Shown here: piece after piece, positions 51,694 to 60,451 of the stretch | How the letters are laid out: each line of letters opens with the position of its first letter | Numbering within the stretch: position 1 is the first letter of the stretch | NCBI GenBank assembly: GCA_964596125.1 | Contig: CAZQRP010000007.1 | Location: 62,001-126,000, forward strand | Source of the DNA: CAZQRP01 sp964596125 | GTDB lineage: Bacteria; Chloroflexota; Dehalococcoidia; GIF9; UBA5629 | DNA length: 64,000 bases | Reading direction: 5' to 3' | Notes under the pieces: generated by a model | What the model was told of the DNA's origin: nothing | What the model saw: the letters and a program-made list of their open reading frames with translations, nothing else | The model's database searches: none | Translations under genes and position numbers: made by a program

Positions 51694-52019
51694 TACTTAA
51701 CCAGTATCTTAACGCCCAGTGGTACAGCTATCTCGGTCAATACCCTGGTAATAGCTTCCTTAAGGGATTTCTTCTGCTCCTTGCTGATGTTGTAACGGAT
51801 ACCAACAAGCCTGGCAATGGTATTGGTAACCCTCAGGTGAAGGTCAAACCTTTCCGGCTCGCTCTCAATAAGCTCTCTGAGCTTAACGCGAAGTATGGCG
51901 ATTTCTTCGTCCAAGCCTTCCACATCCCTGGCCTCTTCAAGGCCGAGCTTCTCGGCTTCATCAAGCGCCCGGCTGTAGAATCCTCGTTTTCTGCTTTTTT
52001 GATTGTCTCTTTTTACCAT
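51693..52019 (-). CDS. Small protein directly upstream of the terminase (possible small subunit, 108 aa)
   Basis: The protein is highly charged and helical (EEARDVEGLDEEIAILRVKLRELI, and a C-terminal KEQKKSLKEAITRVLTEIA). Its position directly upstream of the large terminase suggests the DNA-recognition subunit, although no clear HTH is seen. I chose ATG 52019; the frame is open to 52070. It overlaps the next upstream small gene by 59 nt. Confidence 0.5.
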   Translation of the reverse strand: MVKRDNQKSRKRGFYSRALDEAEKLGLEEARDVEGLDEEIAILRVKLRELIESEPERFDLHLRVTNTIARLVGIRYNISKEQKKSLKEAITRVLTEIAVPLGVKILVK

Positions 52020-52110
52020 CTTGTTTTGCCTTGATAAGCCCAAACACGAGAATATGGGCAGCCAGGTCATACTTCCGGTTATCTAAAGCAACCTTCAAGA
52101 GCTTTACCAT
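51961..52110 (-). CDS. 49-residue protein at the head of the terminase operon
   Basis: The frame starts at ATG 52110 and encodes MVKLLKVALDNRKYDLAAH followed by a hydrophobic stretch and a Lys/Gln-rich basic tail. It overlaps the following gene in another frame. A TATAAT-like box (52119-52124, minus strand) lies only 8 nt upstream of the ATG, so the transcript may be leaderless. The family is not recognised, but the sequence looks protein-like. Confidence 0.5.
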   Translation of the reverse strand: MVKLLKVALDNRKYDLAAHILVFGLIKAKQDGKKRQSKKQKTRILQPGA

Positions 52111-52285
52111 GATTAAATATTATAATAGTACAATTGTTCTATTATTACAAGCAATCAATGTCACCTATTCATTGAACAATTAGTAGTTTATTGTAACGCC
52201 ATACATTTTATGATACAGTAACGTTAAGGACCTTTCACCAATCCCTTATTATCTTATTTACCATAGGAGGTCGACCACAGGTAAC

Positions 52286-53473
52286 ATGTCAGGCGTTCTG
52301 GAGATACGCCGTGCTAACGAATTCAGAGAATGCCCCCTTAATCAACCGGTAATCACCATCGGCCGCGGTGCTGATAATCAAGTTGTGCTGGATGATGAGC
52401 TTATATCACGCCATCACGCTAAGCTGGAGCAGGTAAAAAGTTCGCTCTATATAACCGACCTTGGCAGCAGCAACGGTACCACCGTGAACAGCGTTAAAAT
52501 CCAGCCGGTTGCACAGTTCGCTCTCAAAGAAGGTGCAGTTATCAGTATCGGTAGCTTCAAGTTAACTGTTCGTTTACTGCCTGCCACCAATAAAATACCG
52601 CCTTCTATGTTCCAGGTCGTTGAAGAGGGAACTGCAGCACCGGCCGAGAAAGCACCTCCCCCAGCTAGAGAGAGGGCTGCCGTCTATACTGAGGCCAGAG
52701 CAACAGCTCCTCCACAAGGTGGTAAATCCAAGCGGGGAACACTGTGGGCCCTTATAATCGGGATAATTACACTCGCAGTTATTATAGCACTGTCGGTTAC
52801 CCTTGTTTGCTCCGCTACAGTTGCAAAGGCGGATATCATAGCCGAGTTTATCGAGTCCCTGAAACAGATAAGCGAGGCAGCTACGGGCCAGATAGAAGCG
52901 GAGGTAGACAGTATAGACCAGGAGCTATTCAACACCGACGAGAAACTACTGAAGCTGGAGCAGGTAATCACTCCTGCGCTGGAGTGGGTTGAACGGCAAA
53001 AAGACAAGGCCAGGACCCAAGGTGCTTCATTCGTCTCCCAGGTAAATGCCGAAGGGCTGGACAAGCTCAAAAATGACCAGTACCAGGTGACTACACTGGA
53101 AGGGAAAGGTAATACCAGTGGTCAGTTTACCCCTATTATCAGGGTTACCGATTTAACTACAAATACAACTCGTGACTGGGAAAAATTTGACAGCGAACTC
53201 AAGTTTCTAAGGTCCACCCTTAAGGAACAAAGACAGGAGAGATTAGCAGCCGGTATTTTGTCCGCTCAAACTCTGTTAGAAATCATTAACTACTGGGAAG
53301 ACTGGGATATAAAGAAGCTCAATGAGACGACCTACAGTATCAGTGGCCCCCACCTGGGATTGGCGGATGGGCCTGCCAAAGGTAAATGGACCTACTATAA
53401 ACATACGGGAGAAAGCAAACCCACTGACAACGAGAGCGCAGCACTGAAGAAATTACTTGCAGCCGAATCCTGA
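52286..53473 (+). CDS. FHA-domain membrane protein
   Basis: The 395-residue protein has an N-terminal FHA domain (about 1-98: TIGRGADNQVVLDDELISRHHAKL, DLGSSNGTTVN) that binds phosphothreonine peptides. A Pro/Ala-rich linker, one transmembrane helix (about 155-178) and a mostly helical extracytoplasmic C-terminus of about 215 residues with no recognised fold follow. It implies a Ser/Thr kinase elsewhere in the genome. AGGAGG lies upstream. GC content and position set it apart from the minus-strand terminase genes. Confidence 0.82.
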   Translation: MSGVLEIRRANEFRECPLNQPVITIGRGADNQVVLDDELISRHHAKLEQVKSSLYITDLGSSNGTTVNSVKIQPVAQFALKEGAVISIGSFKLTVRLLPATNKIPPSMFQVVEEGTAAPAEKAPPPARERAAVYTEARATAPPQGGKSKRGTLWALIIGIITLAVIIALSVTLVCSATVAKADIIAEFIESLKQISEAATGQIEAEVDSIDQELFNTDEKLLKLEQVITPALEWVERQKDKARTQGASFVSQVNAEGLDKLKNDQYQVTTLEGKGNTSGQFTPIIRVTDLTTNTTRDWEKFDSELKFLRSTLKEQRQERLAAGILSAQTLLEIINYWEDWDIKKLNETTYSISGPHLGLADGPAKGKWTYYKHTGESKPTDNESAALKKLLAAES

Positions 53474-53503
53474 TTCCTAGGCAAGCTCTCGTGTCTACTA
53501 CCT

Positions 53504-53876
53504 TCAGTAACGACCAAGGTATACACCCATCACCACAGCCACCACCAGAACCCCCACGACCAGCTTCTTCCCGAACTCGGTGAGGAAGCGCCTGTATTGG
53601 TATTGGGCTGCAGGCCATTACCGGTTGTAGGCGGTTTAGGAGGTTTAGATTGTTTATCCACTGCATCCTCAAGACCTTCGATGTGGCCCCCGTCGCTTTA
53701 TCCCGGAGTTTTATCCCAGTCTTGATGAGGTTCCTTGCTCCCTCCATACCCTCTTGCTGCTGCTGTTGAAGCCTGTCCAGGCGGTTGCCCGACTCTCTAG
53801 AAGTATCATGAAAAGCATCACAGGCACTATCCGCTTTTGAGCCTATATTATGCCGCCGATATATCAAGCATGGCAA
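53504..53876 (-). pseudogene. Frame-broken gene with a C-terminal membrane segment
   Basis: Three different minus-strand frames look protein-like in succession: SRESGNRLDRLQQQQQEGMEG with KTGIKLRDKATG, then EDAVDKQSKPPKPPTTG, then FLTEFGKKLVVGVLVVAVVMG ending at a stop (53504-53506). A helical charged protein with a C-terminal transmembrane helix seems to have suffered two frame changes. The parent family is not recognised. Confidence 0.45.
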
Positions 53877-53930
53877 AACCTGTCACAGAAATGTGGTAAG
53901 TAGCATCAGAGGGTCGAACATTAGCGAATA

Positions 53931-54575
53931 TCAGGCAGGTCTGAATAAAGAACTGAAGAAAGCGGCCACTCTCTCCGATGCAGTTGCCTCATGTCTGTAC
54001 CAGAAATGGTCGGCTTTGGGGACAAGCTCAAACTGCTTCGGCTCCACCGATTCCCAGTATATCGACTCTACTTCTTCCGGCGAAACAAAGTAATCCTCGT
54101 CACCAACAACTATGAGCTTGGGCTTTAAGCAATTCCTGAAAGGTGACATTTGTAACGGCTCTGGAGGCGGTGAAATGAGCGCCATCGCCTTAACCCGTTC
54201 ATCATCGCAGGCAACTGGTGAAGCTACCGCGGCGCCAAAAGAATAGCCCGCCAGCCCAACTTTACCCGTGTCAACTTCAGGTTGTGAAACAAGCCAGCTC
54301 AACGCCGCTGCTACATCCTCCCGCTCGGCAACACCGCCCCCATAATCACCCTCACTCCTGCCCACACCTCTAAAGTTAAACATAAACGCAATTATGGACT
54401 TATTTACCAGTGCCTCACTCAGCGCCAGGATCACATTGTTGTCCATGGACCCACCATACATAGGATGAGGATGGCACAGAACTACTGCCGGGAAAGTCCC
54501 ACCATCATCGGGATAATAACAGGAACCTTGCAGGCTAAGCTGGCCACAGGGGAATAGGACATCGCTTTCTCTCAT
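53931..54575 (-). CDS. Alpha/beta hydrolase, dienelactone-hydrolase-like
   Basis: The 214-residue protein has VVLCHPHPMYGGSMDN, FMFNFRGVGRSEG, the nucleophile elbow in GLAGYSFGAAVA (Ser), VVGDEDYF (Asp region) and a late HFW histidine. This is the small CocE/dienelactone-type alpha/beta hydrolase subgroup annotated as 'alpha/beta hydrolase of unknown substrate'. ATG 54575 is preceded by GGAGGAAG. It overlaps the stop of rarA by 4 nt, so the two are co-translated. Confidence 0.85.
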   Translation of the reverse strand: MRESDVLFPCGQLSLQGSCYYPDDGGTFPAVVLCHPHPMYGGSMDNNVILALSEALVNKSIIAFMFNFRGVGRSEGDYGGGVAEREDVAAALSWLVSQPEVDTGKVGLAGYSFGAAVASPVACDDERVKAMALISPPPEPLQMSPFRNCLKPKLIVVGDEDYFVSPEEVESIYWESVEPKQFELVPKADHFWYRHEATASERVAAFFSSLFRPA

Positions 54576-55942
54576 TCTTTCTTCCTCCGGTTGTTTAGCC
54601 ACCAGGACTTGAGCCTGGTTTTTATTTCTTTCTCATAGCCCTGGTCGCCGGGAAAATAGTAATGCTTCCCCTGAAGTGAAGCTGGCAGATGTTGTTGCTT
54701 CACAAAATGATCCGGGTAGTCATGAGCGTATTTGTAATCCTTGCCATATCCAAGTCCGCGCATAAGACCGGTAACCGGATTACGCAGATGAAGTGGTACC
54801 GGCTCATTTCGGCTCTGCTCAACATCCTGCTGTACCTTAGAATAAGCACGATACAATGAATTGCTCTTCGGGGCGGTAGCCAGGTAGACAACCGCCTGAG
54901 CCAGGGACAGGTTTCCCTCGGGCATACCTATAAAATGTACTGCCTGTTGAGCTGCTACGGCCACCGTTAACGCCCGAGGGTCAGCCATACCCACATCTTC
55001 GGAAGCGAAACGGACCAGGCGGCGGGCAATATAAAGAGGGTCTTCACCGGCTTCGAGCATCCGCCCCATCCAGTACAGGGCTGCATCGGGATCTGAACCA
55101 CGCATTGATTTGTGCAGTGCCGATATAACATCATAATGCTGATCACCGTCTTTATCGTATAATAAAGACCGGTGCTGTAGCGCCTCTTCAATAGTTGCCA
55201 GGTTTGGTCGACGATATCCGTCTGCCTCAGGAAATGTCGCTTGAGTTGCCATTTCCAGGGAATTCAGTGCTGCCCGGGCATCACCATTAGCTATAACAAT
55301 CAAATGCTTTAGCGCATCTTCAGCTAACTCTACCTTATAGTTACCCAGCCCTCTTTCATCGTCCTGTATAGCACGCTCGACTATGGAACGGATATCCTTA
55401 TCAGTTAAAGAATTCAGGGTAAATACCCGGCACCTGGATAGAAGAGGGGAGATTACTTCAAACGAGGGATTCTCCGTAGTAGCACCGATGAGAGTTACTA
55501 CTCCATTTTCTACAAATGGTAATATTGCGTCCTGTTGAGCCTTGTTAAACCTGTGTATCTCATCCGTAAACAGGATGGTTCGCTGCCCGGATCGCTTGAG
55601 CCTGCTTTTAGCTTCGTCAATGGCACGACGAAGGTCGCTTACACCAGCACTTACTGCACTCAGGGGGGTAAAATGTGACCTGGTAACATTGGCAATAACA
55701 TAAGCCAGAGTAGTCTTGCCACTGCCAGGTGGGCCCCAAAATATCAGCGAAGGCAACCGGTCCAATTCGATACACTTTCTTAACACCCGTCCCTCGCCCA
55801 CAAGATGCTCCTGCCCTATAAACTCGGTAAAGTTTCGTGGTCGCATTCTGGCTGCCAACGGTGTATCTTCCTGCAGCTCGGGGTAAACTTCGTCTTTCGG
55901 CCCGGCCTCTGGTTCCAGCCGATTTAAATCGAAAAGAGTCAT
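54572..55942 (-). CDS. rarA: Replication-associated recombination protein A (AAA+ ATPase)
   Basis: The 456-residue protein has an N-terminal FGEL-type region with LAARMRPRNFTEFIGQ, Walker A GPPGSGKTT, Walker B ILFTDEIHRFN, the ATTENPSFEV sensor and the C-terminal MgsA/RarA tetramerisation domain (LHLRNPVTGLMRGLGYGKDYKYAHD). RarA acts at stalled replication forks. It is translated between the tubulin-like paralogue (1 nt upstream) and the hydrolase. Confidence 0.94.
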   Translation of the reverse strand: MTLFDLNRLEPEAGPKDEVYPELQEDTPLAARMRPRNFTEFIGQEHLVGEGRVLRKCIELDRLPSLIFWGPPGSGKTTLAYVIANVTRSHFTPLSAVSAGVSDLRRAIDEAKSRLKRSGQRTILFTDEIHRFNKAQQDAILPFVENGVVTLIGATTENPSFEVISPLLSRCRVFTLNSLTDKDIRSIVERAIQDDERGLGNYKVELAEDALKHLIVIANGDARAALNSLEMATQATFPEADGYRRPNLATIEEALQHRSLLYDKDGDQHYDVISALHKSMRGSDPDAALYWMGRMLEAGEDPLYIARRLVRFASEDVGMADPRALTVAVAAQQAVHFIGMPEGNLSLAQAVVYLATAPKSNSLYRAYSKVQQDVEQSRNEPVPLHLRNPVTGLMRGLGYGKDYKYAHDYPDHFVKQQHLPASLQGKHYYFPGDQGYEKEIKTRLKSWWLNNRRKKE

Positions 55943-55943
55943 A

Positions 55944-57050
55944 TTATTTACTATCTCTACCCGATTTTAACGTCTGGGCCGAATCAACCGCCCTATCGTA
56001 ATAACTCTTAACCGTTTCCACATACGTCAAACCAGAGAGAACCAGAGTAACCTGAGCACAATCTTTAGCCCCATAAAAATCACCGCCCCTTATTTCAGCA
56101 TTGTTGGTTAATTCTCGCAGGCGGTTCCCCAGCGTTTTAACCATGTCCACATTTGCTCCCTTAGCAGGGATAGAAAGAAGATAGAGAGCTTTGCTGGCAT
56201 CCTCTAATGCGAAGTCAATCGAGAGTCTCCCCAGAGCTGCATTCATAGCCTCAAGGGTTTTGGTTGTTTCCGAGCCTTTCTCCTGAAAGCTCTGTATCGG
56301 TTTCAGAAAAGACTTTGATACAGGAAATTCTGTTGTACCAACGCCTATCGCTGTCCAACCTGATAAAGTTTGCAGCATATCGCCAACGCCCAGGTTCCTG
56401 AATCCGGCATATTTCGGGCCAACCTCTTCACTGGCACAAAAAAGGTCATAGTAAGGAAAGACTATTTCCTTATTTATATCGCTCATATCTTCAATCGATG
56501 TAGCTTTTCTTTTGAATTTAAACTTCTCGTTATCAACCAGGAACACCGCATCCGCTATCTTATGAATGGACTTCAGGCAGACTGCCGTATTATAAATACA
56601 TTTGTGTTTGGCTGTTTCGGATTCAAAGGGAAGAACAATGAGTGCATAGATCGGTTTGCCTACATGGCGGTCTCTGAGTTGCTGAGCCAATATTGGGACT
56701 CCTCCGGAACCGAGGTTTCCGGCAGAACCAGCGACGAATAAAATGGCATCAGTATCATAATAATCGCTTGCCTCTACCACGGTTAAAACGCGGCCACCTT
56801 CTTCACGCATAAGCTCGGCACCAGCCTCAGCCAGTTTATCTGTATCTTCAAGAGAACGACCGATAGCAATAGTCCGCAGGTCCCTATGATCTGCTTTAAT
56901 CGATTCGAGGCTAGCTTTATCGTTATTTACTGCATAAGCATTAGTAATTATTTGAACACGACGCTCAGCTTTCGCCCGTTTGTTTAACTCGGTGAATTCA
57001 CCGGCTAATCTAGAACCACAATTATCAACACCAATAACTAATAGCTTCAT
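55944..57050 (-). CDS. Tubulin/FtsZ-superfamily protein (CetZ-like), paralogue 2 with degenerate G-loop
   Basis: The 368-residue protein aligns along its length with the one at 49053: GVDNCGSRLAGEF versus GLGQCGSRIADEF, YALIVLPFE versus YALVVLPFE, CIYNTAVCLKSIHKIAD versus VYNTAVCLKSIHTVAD, and LSGWTAIGVG versus IDGWTAIGVG. Its tubulin signature is changed from GAAGGTGSGAI to GSAGNLGSGGV, losing the conserved Gly-Thr of the phosphate loop. It may bind nucleotide poorly and act as a partner for paralogue 1. It lies in a tight operon with AMMECR1 upstream and rarA downstream. Confidence 0.75.
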   Translation of the reverse strand: MKLLVIGVDNCGSRLAGEFTELNKRAKAERRVQIITNAYAVNNDKASLESIKADHRDLRTIAIGRSLEDTDKLAEAGAELMREEGGRVLTVVEASDYYDTDAILFVAGSAGNLGSGGVPILAQQLRDRHVGKPIYALIVLPFESETAKHKCIYNTAVCLKSIHKIADAVFLVDNEKFKFKRKATSIEDMSDINKEIVFPYYDLFCASEEVGPKYAGFRNLGVGDMLQTLSGWTAIGVGTTEFPVSKSFLKPIQSFQEKGSETTKTLEAMNAALGRLSIDFALEDASKALYLLSIPAKGANVDMVKTLGNRLRELTNNAEIRGGDFYGAKDCAQVTLVLSGLTYVETVKSYYDRAVDSAQTLKSGRDSK

Positions 57051-57051
57051 G

Positions 57052-57567
57052 TTATTTATATCTCCTTACTTGAAAACGGTACAGGTTAATAGGTTCATCG
57101 GCTGATATGCCTGCTTTAGTCCGACAAACATTAATCTGCTGCTCTATAGTGTTCACGCCCTCAAGGTCAGGCAGTAACAATCCCCGCTTGAAGCCATGCT
57201 CCACAATTAGGCCATATTTTTTGGGATCAAGCTGGTCGACAGTGCTCACCAGCTCTGGTGGGGTCAGGATATCTACGCTGTACTCCAGTTCAGATAGCTC
57301 AGAAGCCTCGATCCGTTTGAAGCGCGGGTCACTGGTAGCCGAGCTTATTGCATTGGTAACGATCTCTGCAGCTACATTTTCCTCATTTGGTTCAAAGGTG
57401 CCTATGCAACCCCTCAATTGACCACGCTTTTTAATAGATACAAAGACGCCAGCTCTCTCTTTCATTTCGGTAGTAAGCTCCTCCGGTCTATGCACAATGC
57501 CTTTGCCGATATAATCTTCTACAGCGGCTTTGGCTAACCTGACTATAGGATTAGGCTGACGTTCCAT
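57052..57567 (-). CDS. AMMECR1 family protein
   Basis: The 171-residue protein has the family core: GVFVSIKKRGQLRGCIGTFEP (the LRGCIG motif), SATSDPRF, ELEYSVDILTPPE and LIVEHGFKRGLLLPDLEGV. AMMECR1 proteins usually sit beside a MEMO-like protein and a radical SAM enzyme, as here. The trio is thought to carry out an unknown modification. It is one nucleotide from the tubulin-like gene downstream. Confidence 0.9.
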   Translation of the reverse strand: MERQPNPIVRLAKAAVEDYIGKGIVHRPEELTTEMKERAGVFVSIKKRGQLRGCIGTFEPNEENVAAEIVTNAISSATSDPRFKRIEASELSELEYSVDILTPPELVSTVDQLDPKKYGLIVEHGFKRGLLLPDLEGVNTIEQQINVCRTKAGISADEPINLYRFQVRRYK

Positions 57568-57592
57568 TCACATATTCCCCATTTAGCAAATC

Positions 57593-58399
57593 TCAAGGCA
57601 CAACCTCAAAAGAAGCTACAAGATAGCCAACACCAAAAGGCCCCTCATAGGAAAGGACCTTTGGTTTCACCCTTAGCCCATCCAGCGCGCCCAATAATAT
57701 TACAACGGACCGTAAACCGCATTCTCCGGCCCTTTCAATAAGCTTTGCGTCCATGTTCAATATACTGTCTGTATCTGAACAGGATAACGCTTTTGCCAGC
57801 TTCTCGTCAAAGATTTTTCCCATCGGATCATAACCGGCTGGCGCCTCTGGAATAAGACGGTGAGAAAGGTCACCGCTGGCAACCAGGACAACACGCTTTC
57901 CAATTTGCTCAGCCGCCCGTCTAATAGCTTGTCCAAAAGCGAAATGAGTTTTCAACGGAAGCCAGGAGAAGGTCAAAGGCACAAGGGATACTCCTTCCAT
58001 AGCACGATAGAAGAAGTGCATTGGTACCATTACTCCATGATCAAGTGAATAATTACTCCCACCGATAGACCTGATGGGAACACCATTTGCCTTTGCCTCT
58101 TTCTCTAAAAGTTCCACCATTTTCAGGTCATTATCAAACCGACGTTGAGGCCCCTGAGATCCCCATATTCTCATATCACCAGTTAACGAAGTGGCTGTAG
58201 ATATCCCCATTGCGTCAGCGTGATATTCGCCATGAGGGCTGATAACCAACACTGTCTGCGGATGCTGCCGTCCCAGCATATCAGTCAATTCTTCCATCGC
58301 CTTTATAGTTGCAGCTATTACATTCTCTTGACCTTTGCCAACGTCGGGAACTACTAATGGTGGGTGGGGTACAACACAGCCAAAAACGATACCTTCCAT
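57593..58399 (-). CDS. MEMO/LigB-family protein (AmmeMemoRadiSam system protein B-like)
   Basis: The 268-residue protein has the LigB superfamily signature: an N-terminal VVPHPPLVVPDVG, VLVISPHGEYH, SLDHGVMVPMHF and VASGDLSHRL. These give the His/Asp/Glu metal-binding set of class III extradiol dioxygenases, which includes MEMO. In this gene neighbourhood it is the second member of the AmmeMemoRadiSam set. Ring-cleavage activity is not implied. Confidence 0.85.
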   Translation of the reverse strand: MEGIVFGCVVPHPPLVVPDVGKGQENVIAATIKAMEELTDMLGRQHPQTVLVISPHGEYHADAMGISTATSLTGDMRIWGSQGPQRRFDNDLKMVELLEKEAKANGVPIRSIGGSNYSLDHGVMVPMHFFYRAMEGVSLVPLTFSWLPLKTHFAFGQAIRRAAEQIGKRVVLVASGDLSHRLIPEAPAGYDPMGKIFDEKLAKALSCSDTDSILNMDAKLIERAGECGLRSVVILLGALDGLRVKPKVLSYEGPFGVGYLVASFEVVP

Positions 58400-58419
58400 A
58401 CACTACCTCCTCAATCGGG

Positions 58420-59448
58420 TTAACTGAGAGTCGTTCTCACATTAAGTTCGGCTCCACAGAACCTGCATTTCGAATTATCAACTCCCATTATAGTAGCATT
58501 ATAACCCAACCTCTGAATAACCATTTTCCCGCATGAATAGCAAACAGTGTTCTCTCTATCATGGCCGGGGACATTCCCTAAATACACAAAGCGTAACCCT
58601 GCCTTTTTACCGATATCATATGCCCTCTCCAGGCTCGCTATAGGGGTCGACTGCAAATGCATCAGGTGATAATGGGGATGGAACCTGGTCACATGCCACG
58701 GTGTTAGCTCCCCCAGATTATCCCGAATCCAGACAGCAAGACCTTCCAATTGCTCTTCATCATCGTTCATTGACGGAATCACGTTGGTAATCACCTCGAC
58801 ATGCATTCCCCACTTCTCTTGCGCCCGCTTGGCCACATCAAGGATGCCTCGCCAGCGGGGAATCCTGGCTAAATCCCGGTATAATGCATCAGAAAAACCT
58901 TTGATATCAACTCTCCACGCATCAAGAAAGGGCCCAATCGTATCCAGTGCTTCTGGTGTAAGATAGCCGTTTGTTACGTAGACAGTATAAAGCCCACTCT
59001 CTTTAGCCAGCTTCGCTGAGTCCAGCGTATACTCAAACCAGATACTGGGTTCGTTGTACGTCCAGGCAATACCATCGCAATTACGCTGTTTGGTAATATT
59101 GACTTCTTCTTCGGGCTGAATATTTCGAACACTCCTCTGTATTTTGGCCGGCTCTTCGACACAGGAGATCTCCCAGTTCTGGCAATGTATACAGTGAAAG
59201 TTGCATCCCCACGTGCCTAAAGAAAATGCTAAAGTACCTGGGAAAAAGTGAAACAATGGTTTCTTTTCTATAGGATCAGCTGCTGCCGATGTGACTTCAG
59301 CATAATTAAGGACCTGAAGGACTCCTTCATCATTCCGACGCACTCGACAGACTCCATATTTGCCCGGTCCAATAACACAGCGCCACTGACAAACATTACA
59401 ACGTACCCTGGAGTCAGGAAGTTTATCGTAAAGTATAGCCTCAGGCAT
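58420..59448 (-). CDS. AmmeMemoRadiSam system radical SAM enzyme
   Basis: The 342-residue protein has N-terminal cysteines (RCNVCQWRCVIGPGKYGVCRVR), the SAM-cluster motif CNFHCIHC near residue 85, NEPSIWFEY, VYVTNGYLTPEAL and DIKGF. A C-terminal zinc-like pair of CxxC motifs (CYSCG, CRFCG) follows. This matches the pyruvate-formate-lyase-activase-like radical SAM of the AmmeMemoRadiSam system. It starts the minus-strand operon radical SAM-MEMO-AMMECR1-tubulin-rarA-hydrolase. Confidence 0.9.
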   Translation of the reverse strand: MPEAILYDKLPDSRVRCNVCQWRCVIGPGKYGVCRVRRNDEGVLQVLNYAEVTSAAADPIEKKPLFHFFPGTLAFSLGTWGCNFHCIHCQNWEISCVEEPAKIQRSVRNIQPEEEVNITKQRNCDGIAWTYNEPSIWFEYTLDSAKLAKESGLYTVYVTNGYLTPEALDTIGPFLDAWRVDIKGFSDALYRDLARIPRWRGILDVAKRAQEKWGMHVEVITNVIPSMNDDEEQLEGLAVWIRDNLGELTPWHVTRFHPHYHLMHLQSTPIASLERAYDIGKKAGLRFVYLGNVPGHDRENTVCYSCGKMVIQRLGYNATIMGVDNSKCRFCGAELNVRTTLS

Positions 59449-59762
59449 TGGTCAACCGCCTCCCCAACTAATTATATCACTTAAACCTTATCCATTATAA
59501 GTAAAGAGCTTCGAATTGTCACAATTAATCATTATAAGTATGTAAATTTCCCCGTATGTCCTGATAGGTGAGATGACGAAATCTAATGACTATTTGCTAG
59601 ACAATATTCAAAACATAGTTTAGAATAGCCACCAGCATAATCGAAAAGGCGACAAATCGCCCCAATGGTGCCTGAAGAAGGCTCCACTGAGTAATAGATA
59701 AAACCTACCCGGAGTCCGGGTCTATTGAAATTCATCAACTTTCAGGCAGGTAAAATGTAAAT
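59449..59762. other. Divergent intergenic stretch with two short hairpins before coaE
   Basis: No gene is visible in 314 nt. Two perfect stem-loops precede coaE: GGCGA/TCGCC with loop CAAA at 59648-59661, and ACCCGG/CCGGGT with loop AGT at 59707-59721. Between them, GGTGCC..GGCTCC can also pair partly. They may form a leader structure but match no riboswitch known to me. Confidence 0.35.
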
Positions 59763-60377
59763 ATGATAGTTGTTGGCCTGACCGGCAACTTTGGTACCGG
59801 TAAAACTACAGTTTGTGAAATCATGGCTGAGCTTGGTGCTACTACAATTGATGCAGATAAACTCGGTCATGAACTCCTCAAGTCCCACAGTCAAACATAT
59901 GATGAACTGATCAACGCTTTTGGCACTGGCATCTTAAGCGATGGTGGTGAGATAGACCGTCAAAAGCTGGGTAAAATAGCATTTAACAACAGCACGGCTC
60001 AAAAGCGGTTGAACCAGATAATGCACCCTAAAATATACGGAATGGTGCAGGAGAAAATTGAGCGATATCGAAAAAGAGGCGATAAAGTCGTTGTCCTGGA
60101 GGCTGCGTTGCTTATTGAAGCCGGCTGGACAATGCTGGTTGACCAGGTTTGGGTTACTGTGGCTCCAAAGGCAGCAATAATTAGCAGGCTAAAAAATCAA
60201 AGAGGTCTCGACGATGGACAGATAGTAGCTCGACTCGATAAACAGATGCCATCAGAGGAAAAGATTAAACGAGCTGATGTAGTGATCGATACCGATTGCA
60301 GCCTTGAAGAGCTGAACGCTAAGGTGACCGAGCTGTGGCGTCAACTTCAATCTGGCACAATTAAGAGCAGTAAATAA
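59763..60377 (+). CDS. coaE: Dephospho-CoA kinase
   Basis: The 204-residue enzyme phosphorylates dephospho-CoA at the last step of CoA synthesis. It has the P-loop GLTGNFGTGKTTV, TIDADKLGHELL, the VVLEAALLIEAGW strand and the lid region (SRLKNQRGLDDGQIVARLDKQ). Length is normal. The CoA-dependent dehydratase/reductase genes follow. Confidence 0.93.
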   Translation: MIVVGLTGNFGTGKTTVCEIMAELGATTIDADKLGHELLKSHSQTYDELINAFGTGILSDGGEIDRQKLGKIAFNNSTAQKRLNQIMHPKIYGMVQEKIERYRKRGDKVVVLEAALLIEAGWTMLVDQVWVTVAPKAAIISRLKNQRGLDDGQIVARLDKQMPSEEKIKRADVVIDTDCSLEELNAKVTELWRQLQSGTIKSSK

Positions 60378-60451
60378 CGGCCTGGAATTCCCGATAGGGA
60401 ACCGTAGTACAAGGTCTCTATAAAGTATAGATTGTACTGATTATATAGTAT

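Noticed and set aside
53340..53876. 178-aa minus-strand frame partly covering the FHA gene end
   Set aside because: Only its first third looks like protein; it then runs out of frame with the real sequence and into antisense of the FHA gene, so it is treated as part of a pseudogene.
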